From Treponema sp. (GTDB taxonomy: Bacteria > Spirochaetota > Spirochaetia > Treponematales > Treponemataceae), in NCBI GenBank assembly GCA_024691105.1, contig JAILNY010000153.1, forward strand, positions 1 through 8,394: 8,394 nt of DNA, in the 5' to 3' direction. Below are positions 1-5,911 of the stretch, in pieces. The translations under genes were made by a program, and so were the position numbers. The notes under the pieces are model-generated. The model was given only the letters and a program-made list of their open reading frames with translations, did not search any database and was not told the DNA's origin. Within the stretch, counting starts at the first letter, position 1, and every line of letters starts with the position of its first letter.

Positions 1-303
1 CCCTATAATAAGCCAATTCTGTTTATCACTAGAAGAATAAATAATTTTAATCTCATCCATAGAAAATGATTGTTCCCACTTCCACAATTGGTTATCACCA
101 TCCATGTCTGAATAATAATTATCAGAATACGCATCTGTATAAGTATGAAGCATGTTTTTATCTTTTGCATAAAGCACATCTATAAAAAAAGAATAAATAT
201 ACTTTTCTTTTTCAAATTTCTGTTTGGCAAACTCTAAACCTGTTTGTGCAAATGCTTGCCACCCCAATAATAGGACAATGGACAAAAGAATAGTTTTTTT
301 CAT
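1..303 (-). CDS. Secreted protein, paralogue of the neighbouring SH3b protein (3' end missing)
   Basis: The 5' part of a gene that runs off the left edge; 101 residues are visible with no stop. The product starts MKKTILLSIVLLLGWQAFAQ, a typical Sec signal peptide with a likely cut after AFA. The mature part is rich in charged and aromatic residues. Two ATGs stand in tandem (306 and 303). The AGAGG at 310-314 lies 6 nt from the second and only 3 nt from the first, so 303 is preferred. From the QT after the signal peptide to the SDMDG motif it aligns without gaps with the next gene upstream, 24 of 50 residues being identical by hand count (KQKF, EKY, DVL, YTD and SDMDG are shared). The two are therefore tandem paralogues. 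Whether this copy also ends in an SH3b domain cannot be seen. Function unknown; an exported periplasmic or surface role is inferred. About 30% G+C. Confidence 0.85.
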   Translation of the reverse strand, partial: MKKTILLSIVLLLGWQAFAQTGLEFAKQKFEKEKYIYSFFIDVLYAKDKNMLHTYTDAYSDNYYSDMDGDNQLWKWEQSFSMDEIKIIYSSSDKQNWLIIG

Positions 304-327
304 CATTTACCTCTTAAAATACAAGTC

Positions 328-369
328 GGTCAGCTACGCTGACCTTACCGAGTTTACTTCGTAAACTCG
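328..369. repeat. Two adjacent perfect palindromes with 3-nt loops
   Basis: Seen directly: GGTCAGC-TAC-GCTGACC at 328-344 and CGAGTTTAC-TTC-GTAAACTCG at 349-369, separated by TTAC. The stems are 7 bp and 9 bp without mismatch. They fill most of the 70-bp gap between the two secreted paralogues. On the minus (transcribed) strand neither stem is followed by a clean run of T, so an ordinary intrinsic terminator is doubtful. Paired short stems with tiny loops between genes resemble REP-type extragenic palindromes; they could also act as an mRNA processing or stabilising element. The structure is certain, the role is not. Confidence 0.7.
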
Positions 370-376
370 CACATCG

Positions 377-1321
377 TTACTTAAGATATCCACCGTAGCA
401 CCAACCGACAGTGCCAGTTTTAATAGCCTTACCGTCGCGGTCTTTGGCACCTTTCTGCACTTCTACCTTTACCCAGTTGCTGTTTATTCCGTCGATTGTT
501 TCGGCTTTTCCAAGCTCAAGAATTTTTACGTTTGTGCCGGCAGACATAACTGTCAAAACCTGACTTGATGTTGCCTCACCTGCGCGGAGTTTTAAGTTTT
601 CTGCGGCGGTCATTATTTTATTTACAGCGACATTTGTTTTTGAAGCGGCATTTGAAGTCTGACCAGTCCCTTGCTTTTTGCTTCCGTCGTAGTCGCACGA
701 ACCGTCTGCATGGCGTGGCCAGGTTACTTTGGAAAGGCTGCATGAATTTTGCTTGATCAGTTTGTCAAATTCATTGTAGCTTGCAGCGTTCAGGCGGCAG
801 AATGTTGCAAACAGGTTTGCAGGTTTTTCTTCGTTAAAATAGATGCTTAAATAATCGCCGTCAAAAACAAAGATAAAAGTAAATTCGTCAAATTTGCGGA
901 CGGGGTTCCAGTCAATCGGACAGAGCTTGTCATGCTTATTTTTGTACAGTCTGTTTTCTTTTCCCTTTACATAATATTTTCCGTCTTCAGCATAACAGTC
1001 GCTGATTAAAAAATAATGAAGGTTGCCAACTTCAACAACATTGCAGCCATATTCATCAGCAAAGAAACAGTTCAAAATGCATGGTTCAAAATGATTATAC
1101 CAAACCCAGGTAAAAGTTCCATCCATATCAGAAGTAGTTTTGTTTGAATGGATGTCTGTATATTTATGAACCGTTTCCCTGTTCTGACTTTTAAGAACGT
1201 CACAGTACCAGCTTATTACATATTTTTCTTCAGAAAATTTTTGCTTAATTGTATCCAAGTCAGTTTGTGCATAACCCAAAACAGAACTCACGAATACAAG
1301 TATTACTAGAAACTTTTTCAT
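377..1321 (-). CDS. Secreted protein with C-terminal bacterial SH3 (SH3b) domain
   Basis: 314 residues from the preferred ATG. Residues 1-18 form a Sec signal peptide (MKKFLVILVFVSSVLGYA, cut before QT). Residues about 19-200 are an unrecognised domain rich in aromatic residues and cysteines, with the SDMDG motif near 64-68. A Gly/Ser/Asn/Lys-rich linker follows (about 206-235). Residues about 236-313 look like an SH3b domain: ENLKLRAGEATSSQVLTVM, the spaced GTNVKILELG, NWVKVEV and the closing GTVGWCYGGYL. SH3b domains of exported bacterial proteins commonly bind peptidoglycan or peptides, so a cell-wall or periplasmic role is inferred. A GTG at 1333 in the same frame would add MGWK but would lie in the ribosome-binding site, so ATG 1321 is chosen. 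It is 41 bp downstream of rlmI, and the next gene downstream is its paralogue. The N-terminal domain's function is unknown. Confidence 0.85.
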   Translation of the reverse strand: MKKFLVILVFVSSVLGYAQTDLDTIKQKFSEEKYVISWYCDVLKSQNRETVHKYTDIHSNKTTSDMDGTFTWVWYNHFEPCILNCFFADEYGCNVVEVGNLHYFLISDCYAEDGKYYVKGKENRLYKNKHDKLCPIDWNPVRKFDEFTFIFVFDGDYLSIYFNEEKPANLFATFCRLNAASYNEFDKLIKQNSCSLSKVTWPRHADGSCDYDGSKKQGTGQTSNAASKTNVAVNKIMTAAENLKLRAGEATSSQVLTVMSAGTNVKILELGKAETIDGINSNWVKVEVQKGAKDRDGKAIKTGTVGWCYGGYLK

Positions 1322-1324
1322 TTT

Positions 1325-1331
1325 CCACCCC
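1325..1331 (-). promoter_or_regulatory. Ribosome-binding site of the SH3b gene
   Basis: The minus strand reads GGGGTGG followed by AAA and ATG. The purine-rich block puts GGGG 6 nt before the ATG at 1321. It overlaps the alternative in-frame GTG (1333-1331), which argues against that GTG being the start. Confidence 0.6.
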
Positions 1332-1362
1332 ACATATAAACTTTTTTAAATCAGTCTTCCTT

Positions 1363-2616
1363 CTACAAAACTCTCGTGATTGCGCATTTAAGATATTCAC
1401 TCTTTGGATAGCCAAGCAATACAGGATGATCAGGACCTGCACCGCGTTTTTCGAGAATCTGGATTCGTCGGTGAGAATCCATTGCTGCGTGCATGAGCAT
1501 GTCGTAAAAAATGGTTGAATCAAAAAAGTGCGAGCATGAACATGTAACTAAAATACCGCCTTTGTTTAAAAGACGCATTGCCCTGAGGTTTATCTCTTTA
1601 TAGCCGCCGTATGCTTTCTGGATCATTTTGGCGCTCTTTGTAAAGGCCGGAGGGTCAAGGATTATAACGTCAAACTTACGGTTTTCTTCTTCGTACTGCT
1701 TTAATAAATCAAGGACATCAGCGCAGACAGCCGTCATTACGTTCGAAGCGTTATTAAGTTGTATGTTTTTGTTGACAGTTTCGACTGCTTCGGGGCTTAT
1801 GTCGACGCTGATTACTTCTTTTGCACCGGCTTTGACTGCATTTAAGCCGAAAGCGCCTGTATGAGTGAATGTATCAAGTACGGTTTTACCGTGGCAGAAT
1901 ACACTGGCTGCTTTTCGGTTATCTTTCTGGTCAAGAAAGTATCCGGTCTTCTGGCCATTTTTAAGATCGACGATTAATTTGATTCCGTTTTCGACGATTG
2001 TAATTACTTCGTCGCGTTCACTTCCAATCCAGCCGGCTTTCTGCTCAAGGCCTTCTTTATCACGCACATCAGCATCGCTTCTTTCATAAATTCCATATGG
2101 ACGGCATATTTTCTCAAGTGCACCAAGAATCTCTTTTCTAAACACTTCACAAGACATACTCAAAAACTGAACTACTAAATAAACCTTTTCGTTTTCATCG
2201 CAATAACGCTCGCAGATAAAGCCCGGCACTAAATCAGCTTCTGCAAAAATAAGGCGGTATGAATCTGTGCTCTTATAATGAATCTGCCTAATGTTATAAG
2301 CATCGCTTATTCTCTTTTCCCAGAAGCCTTCGATATCTTCGTAAACTTTTTCTGCCCTTTCATTTGAGATAAGGCGGATTGTAATGCGTGAGTTTTTGTT
2401 AAAGATTCCGCATCCTAAAAATCCACCGGCCTTTGTAAAAATCTCAACAGGAGTTCCAGGTTCTAGCTTACAGTCTTTAAAAGTTACGTTTTCAAACTTG
2501 CCTTCTTTATCAGCAACTTTAAGATGAGAAATCTCATTATCAAAAACCCATGGGAAACCCTGGTTAATTTCTCTTTCTTCTTTTGAGTTTAAAAATACTC
2601 TTGGATAATCTGTCAT
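1363..2616 (-). CDS. rlmI: 23S rRNA (cytosine-C5) methyltransferase, RlmI family
   Basis: 417 residues, close to the roughly 400 usual for the family (COG1092). The N-terminus (about 5-80) is PUA-like, with PRVFLNSKEEREINQGFPWVF and PVEIFTKAGGFLGCG. A central region (about 95-215) leads to the family signature GQKTGYFLDQKDNR at 221-234. The class I SAM-binding fold follows: motif I LDTFTHTGAFGLNA (247-260), acidic VDIS (271-274), motif IV ILDPPAF (319-325) and the cysteine motif TCSCSH (358-363), whose cysteines are candidates for the nucleophile used in C5-cytosine methylation. The C-terminal AGPDHPVLLGYPKSEYLK is also typical. In E. coli RlmI makes m5C1962 of 23S rRNA; the same target is inferred here. 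The start has AAGGA about 6 nt upstream. The gene lies 33 bp after the discoidin-domain gene. The family is sure; the exact target base is by homology. Confidence 0.88.
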   Translation of the reverse strand: MTDYPRVFLNSKEEREINQGFPWVFDNEISHLKVADKEGKFENVTFKDCKLEPGTPVEIFTKAGGFLGCGIFNKNSRITIRLISNERAEKVYEDIEGFWEKRISDAYNIRQIHYKSTDSYRLIFAEADLVPGFICERYCDENEKVYLVVQFLSMSCEVFRKEILGALEKICRPYGIYERSDADVRDKEGLEQKAGWIGSERDEVITIVENGIKLIVDLKNGQKTGYFLDQKDNRKAASVFCHGKTVLDTFTHTGAFGLNAVKAGAKEVISVDISPEAVETVNKNIQLNNASNVMTAVCADVLDLLKQYEEENRKFDVIILDPPAFTKSAKMIQKAYGGYKEINLRAMRLLNKGGILVTCSCSHFFDSTIFYDMLMHAAMDSHRRIQILEKRGAGPDHPVLLGYPKSEYLKCAITRVL

Positions 2617-2649
2617 AGTTTTTCCTTATTCTGTAATTTATTTTTCTAC

Positions 2650-3954
2650 TTAATTATACGGCTGAGGAACATTCAATATAATAACTTCACTTATACAAGT
2701 GTCGTTATATTTTGTTCCAGGATATACTTCAAGAATTTCAATATCAAATGAATCGACATCATATATTGTATTCGTTCTGCTTTGTGTTAAATAATTGTTT
2801 AAAAGATCTGCTTCGTACGCAATATTATAATCGTTTACTTCTGCATAAGGTCTATCAGGCAGTGTAATTTCATATGAGTCTTTTGAGTTTAAAGTGAGAC
2901 GAAGCTTTTTAATGCGGTTATTTTCGTAATATGTTTTTTCATCACGTCGAAAACCATTTAATATGTACAGGTGAGTTATTGAATGATTTCTAAAAGGAGG
3001 AACTAAAGAACCGCCCTGCCAGAGTTCAAATTTAAGCTTTTGACTCTTTCCAAAATCCGATGCACCTTCTACCCAGCAGCTTGCGTAATCGCCGTCATGA
3101 GCATTAACCGCTTTATAAACTGTAGAACCTTCTTTTAATTCTGATGTTGCAGAAATTGAATTAATGCTGCGGTAATGACCGTCCTTTAAATAAGTACCGA
3201 CATAATAACCCCAGATATCATAATCAATAACAAGCTCAGGATTATTTTTTAAGCTGAATTTTTTAAATGAATAAGTCTGAATAAATTTTGTATCATCGTT
3301 TGAGATTTTAATTCCACTTATTGTTTTAATTTTTCCTTCGCATAAAACAAGATCAGTTTTATCAATTGTGAGTGTAAAGTCATCGATTACACCATTACCA
3401 AAACTTGCCGCAGGAAAAAGATTGTATCTGAAACTGTTTCCGTCGTAATCTGCAGTACAAAAACGTCCGTTATTATTTGTTTTAACTTTATAAATTACTT
3501 TAAGTGATTTTACTTCTTTTGGTTCAAAAGAAAGTTTAGAAACTTTCCAGACATCATAATGTGTTTCAAACGGATCGTCATTTACTACTTCTTCTTTTGA
3601 AGAAAAAGAAAGAGGTTTTTCGTTGTCATAAATTTTATAAAGTAAAAGATAACTGCGGAGTGACTGCCAGCCGCCAAGCTTTACAGGAATATTAAAAGCA
3701 AAATCAATATCTTTTTTTTCTTTTGATGTATTTTCTAAAAGATATTCACAGGTTACTAAAACAGTTTCGCCTTCAAACTTGAGCGTAAGATCTTCTTTTT
3801 TTAAGTGAAGGTCTTTATCATTTGTAAGGGTAATCTTTTCTGCACTGCCTTCTACCCAGTCAAACGCTACACCCCCATTGGCAAAAAGACTGAACGATGC
3901 AGTCAAAGCGACAACAGCAAACAAGGCACAGACTTTCTTAACTAAATGCTTCAT
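2650..3954 (-). CDS. Secreted protein with NADase-type (discoidin-like) glycan-binding domain
   Basis: 434 residues from the preferred ATG. Residues 1-25 are a Sec signal peptide (MKHLVKKVCALFAVVALTASFSLFA) with no lipobox at the cut. Residues about 40-250 form a beta-rich region with alternating hydrophobic residues and the CEYLLENTS segment, loosely like the DUF4424-type secreted domains; this part is not firmly recognised. Residues about 262-428 match the NADase-type glycan-binding, discoidin-like domain common in spirochaete exported proteins: AVNAHDGDYASCWVEG, the ILNGF motif, YYENNRIKKLRLTL, and LEVYPGTKYNDTCISEVIIL near the end. Binding of a carbohydrate is therefore inferred; the ligand is unknown. 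There is no visible catalytic domain. It sits 58 bp after the HAD phosphatase gene and 33 bp before rlmI. Low G+C (about 32% in a sampled 120 bases). Confidence 0.8.
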   Translation of the reverse strand: MKHLVKKVCALFAVVALTASFSLFANGGVAFDWVEGSAEKITLTNDKDLHLKKEDLTLKFEGETVLVTCEYLLENTSKEKKDIDFAFNIPVKLGGWQSLRSYLLLYKIYDNEKPLSFSSKEEVVNDDPFETHYDVWKVSKLSFEPKEVKSLKVIYKVKTNNNGRFCTADYDGNSFRYNLFPAASFGNGVIDDFTLTIDKTDLVLCEGKIKTISGIKISNDDTKFIQTYSFKKFSLKNNPELVIDYDIWGYYVGTYLKDGHYRSINSISATSELKEGSTVYKAVNAHDGDYASCWVEGASDFGKSQKLKFELWQGGSLVPPFRNHSITHLYILNGFRRDEKTYYENNRIKKLRLTLNSKDSYEITLPDRPYAEVNDYNIAYEADLLNNYLTQSRTNTIYDVDSFDIEILEVYPGTKYNDTCISEVIILNVPQPYN

Positions 3955-3960
3955 ATAAAT

Positions 3961-3964
3961 CTCC
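3961..3964 (-). promoter_or_regulatory. GGAG ribosome-binding site deciding the start of the discoidin-domain gene
   Basis: The minus strand reads ATGGAGATTTATATGAAGCAT. The GGAG lies 6 nt before the ATG at 3954. The earlier in-frame ATG at 3966 overlaps this GGAG and has no site of its own, so it is unlikely to be the start; using it would only add MEIY before the signal peptide. Confidence 0.7.
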
Positions 3965-4012
3965 ATATAAAAAAATCACTCCGCGAAGGTTAAAATTATT
4001 CCACGCGAAATT

Positions 4013-4597
4013 TTAAAACCATTTCTTCCATTCTTTTTTAAGCTCTGCGGCAGTCGTAAATTGAACTGCATTAATGCCGACACTTTGCGCAGCTTTTACA
4101 TTTTCAATTTTATCATCGACAAAAAACGCGTCTTCGGGTTTATACCCCTCGGCCTCGAGAATTACCTTAAAAAACTGCGGATCTGGTTTTGCTTCTCCGA
4201 TTTTGTTTGACGCATAAGTCTGGTCAAAGAATGCGTAGTCACCGCGCTCCATGTGATTTTCCCAGTGACTCTGGATTGTGTTTGTTCCGCAAACGACACG
4301 GTGCTTTTTTTTGAGTGAATTAATTATTTTTACGGTTTCTGTATTTAAAACCGGATGAAAATACAAACGGAACAGATCATGTTCTACAGGCTGAATTTTA
4401 TGAGACTTTGCTGCCTTGTTGAATTCCGCCCAGAACTCGGATGAGTTAATCTGGCCTTTTTCAAGTTCATCAAAAATTTTCCGCTTTTTACAGCAGATTT
4501 CTTTAAATTCTTCCTGCGTAATTCCAATTTTTTTATAAAGTTCATTCATCTTAAACGTTGTCGTAACAACGCCGCCCATGTCAAAAATAAAAAGCAT
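4013..4597 (-). CDS. HAD-superfamily phosphatase, YihX-like
   Basis: 194 residues, about the size of E. coli YihX, an alpha-D-glucose-1-phosphate phosphatase it resembles throughout. HAD motif I is FIFDMGGVV with nucleophile Asp6; the usual second aspartate (D-x-D) is Gly8, as in the FDLGNV of YihX. A helical cap (about residues 14-85) marks subclass I. Motif II is VVCGTN with Thr105, motif III is Lys137 in GEAKPDP, and motif IV is FFVDDKIEN with Asp161/Asp162. It is probably a cytoplasmic Mg2+-dependent phosphatase of a small phosphorylated metabolite; a sugar phosphate is possible but the substrate cannot be read from sequence. It is first of the leftward genes and diverges from rlmK with 44 bp between starts. 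No Shine-Dalgarno sequence precedes the ATG, and a TATAAT box lies 5 nt upstream, which points to a leaderless mRNA. Confidence 0.87.
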   Translation of the reverse strand: MLFIFDMGGVVTTTFKMNELYKKIGITQEEFKEICCKKRKIFDELEKGQINSSEFWAEFNKAAKSHKIQPVEHDLFRLYFHPVLNTETVKIINSLKKKHRVVCGTNTIQSHWENHMERGDYAFFDQTYASNKIGEAKPDPQFFKVILEAEGYKPEDAFFVDDKIENVKAAQSVGINAVQFTTAAELKKEWKKWF

Positions 4598-4602
4598 GAC
4601 TA

Positions 4603-4608
4603 ATTATA
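4603..4608 (-). promoter_or_regulatory. -10 box for the HAD gene, leaderless
   Basis: The minus strand carries a perfect TATAAT only 5 nt before the ATG at 4597, so transcription should begin at or within a base of the start codon. No convincing -35 hexamer was found 16-18 nt upstream. Confidence 0.45.
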
Positions 4609-4626
4609 TATTCTTTGGCCGTTTTA

Positions 4627-4635
4627 TGCTATAAC
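4627..4635 (+). promoter_or_regulatory. Extended -10 box for rlmK, leaderless
   Basis: TGCTATAAC has the TGn extension followed by TATAAC, five of six bases of the -10 consensus. The expected start of transcription, 7 nt after its last base, is the A of the ATG at 4642. There is no good -35 and no Shine-Dalgarno sequence. It lies within 25 bp of the opposing HAD box, so the two polymerases would compete for the site. Confidence 0.45.
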
Positions 4636-4641
4636 TATGTT

Positions 4642-5853
4642 ATGAACGAATTTAAGCAGAATAACGAAAAATTAGAAAATCAGAAAACTCTTTTTGCAAA
4701 CAGACTTAAACGAAAGCTCAAGGAATTAAAAAAATGGGCACGCAAAAATAAAATTTCATGCTATAGACTTTATGACCGCGACATTCCCGAAATTCCACTT
4801 TCACTTGATGTATACGAATTTTTGCCGTTTGATGTAACAGACCAGACCGAAGCCGCACGCTTTTTACTAAACCAGAACGAGCGCGTTGCCGCAAACGATC
4901 CGACTGTACAAAAAGAAATTGCGCTTAATACTTATGCCGTTTTATATCTGTATGAACGTCCGTATGAAAAAGACGAGAGCGAAGAAGAATTCTGGTTTGA
5001 ACAGATGGCTCAAGTAGCAACAGAAGTTTTGAATATAGAAAAAAATCACCTTGTAAAAAAAGAACGTAAACGCCAGCGCGGAACAAATCAGTACGAAAAA
5101 GAATCTACGCAACACGACTTAACACCAAACTCCGACGACCCGCAGGACTCAAAAAACGCGGCTTCTAAAGCGCGCGATTCTGTATCCATAAAAGGACTTA
5201 CCCAGGAATGCGGCGAACTTTTTAACATCGATTTAACTTCTTACATCGACACAGGACTTTTCTTTGACCACCGCCCGCTCCGTTCTAAAATCCGCGACAT
5301 CGCGCAAAAAAAATGCGTCTTAAACCTCTTCTGCTATACAGGAAGCTTTTCTGTCTACGCAGCTCAGGGCGGCGCGCGCAAAGTTGAATCCGTTGATTTA
5401 TCAAACACATATTTAAATCTTGCAAAAGAAAACATGAAGCTGAATAATTTTACGGATAAGGATAAATTCATTTATACACGAGCAGACTGTGTGGAATTCT
5501 TAAAAGAAAAAGCGCTCAAAGCAAAAGACGGAAGTCTCAAAGATGACGAGCGTTACGATATAATAATTCTTGACCCGCCAACTTTTTCTAACAGCAAAAA
5601 CACTTATACAGTGCTCGACATAAACCGCGACTGGGTCCAGCTTGTAAAAGACTGCCTTAACATTTTGTCCCCTGGCGGCGTTTTGTATTTTTCAACCAAC
5701 TCAACAAAGCTTGTTTTTGATAAATCAAAACTTCCCCAGGCAACAGTCTCTGGCAAAGTCATCATGGTAACAGATATTACTGCTGAATCAATTCCCAAAG
5801 ACTTTGAAGGAACTAAATGCCACAAAGCCTGGGAATTTAAGATCGGGAAGTAG
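4642..5853 (+). CDS. rlmK: Stand-alone 23S rRNA (guanine-N7) methyltransferase, RlmK-like
   Basis: 403 residues from the ATG at 4642. A TTG 27 nt upstream in the same frame would add nine residues but would lie inside the promoter. It matches the C-terminal RlmK half of the E. coli RlmKL fusion, which makes m7G2069 of 23S rRNA. The hallmark block FANRLKRKLKELKKWARK...CYRLYDRDIPE is at residues 18-50, and IDTGLFFDHR at 202-211. SAM motif I is NLFCYTGSFSVYAAQGGA (228-245), then SVDLSNTYL (250-258), and the catalytic-site motif IV is ILDPPTFSNSK (309-319). The RlmL half (THUMP domain and m2G2445 methylase) is absent. Between the RERQ-type strand and IDTGLFFDHR there is a hydrophilic insert (about 152-189, rich in Asp, Ser, Asn and Lys) that E. 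coli lacks. The target base is inferred from the family. It is followed 58 bp later by rep. Confidence 0.85.
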   Translation: MNEFKQNNEKLENQKTLFANRLKRKLKELKKWARKNKISCYRLYDRDIPEIPLSLDVYEFLPFDVTDQTEAARFLLNQNERVAANDPTVQKEIALNTYAVLYLYERPYEKDESEEEFWFEQMAQVATEVLNIEKNHLVKKERKRQRGTNQYEKESTQHDLTPNSDDPQDSKNAASKARDSVSIKGLTQECGELFNIDLTSYIDTGLFFDHRPLRSKIRDIAQKKCVLNLFCYTGSFSVYAAQGGARKVESVDLSNTYLNLAKENMKLNNFTDKDKFIYTRADCVEFLKEKALKAKDGSLKDDERYDIIILDPPTFSNSKNTYTVLDINRDWVQLVKDCLNILSPGGVLYFSTNSTKLVFDKSKLPQATVSGKVIMVTDITAESIPKDFEGTKCHKAWEFKIGK

Positions 5854-5893
5854 ACATACCTCCCTCACTACTGTGGATTTTTTTCCTTTTTCA

Positions 5894-5902
5894 TGCTAAA
5901 TT
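5894..5902 (+). promoter_or_regulatory. Extended -10-like box for rep
   Basis: TGCTAAATT has the TGn extension plus TAAATT, four of six bases of the -10 consensus. A weak TGGATT at 5874-5879 sits 17 nt upstream as a possible -35. The predicted start of transcription is about 3 nt before the ATG at 5912, so the leader would be almost absent. The bases before the ATG (ATCCTCTCA) hold no Shine-Dalgarno sequence. The layout closely repeats that of rlmK. Confidence 0.4.
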
Positions 5903-5911
5903 ATCCTCTCA

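Noticed and set aside
1249..1523. Two overlapping ORFs of 87-89 residues on opposite strands across the rlmI/SH3b gene junction
   Set aside because: Both run through the conserved C-terminus of rlmI and the SH3b signal peptide in other frames, and neither product looks like a real protein.
3969..4007. Possible terminator after the HAD gene: CGCG/CGCG plus GG/CC pairing followed on the minus strand by seven T
   Set aside because: The stem is only 4+2 bp with unequal bulges and an 11-nt loop, and the T-run starts 6 nt after the stem. Too weak to call, and the T-run lies directly before the next gene's start.
4615..4641. TTG start extending rlmK by nine residues
   Set aside because: The added residues lie in the promoter between divergent genes, lack a ribosome-binding site and do not belong to the family's N-terminus.
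5868..5887. CAC-TACT-GTG followed by a T-run between rlmK and rep
   Set aside because: A 3-bp stem is too short for an intrinsic terminator; the T-rich stretch is more likely part of the rep promoter region.
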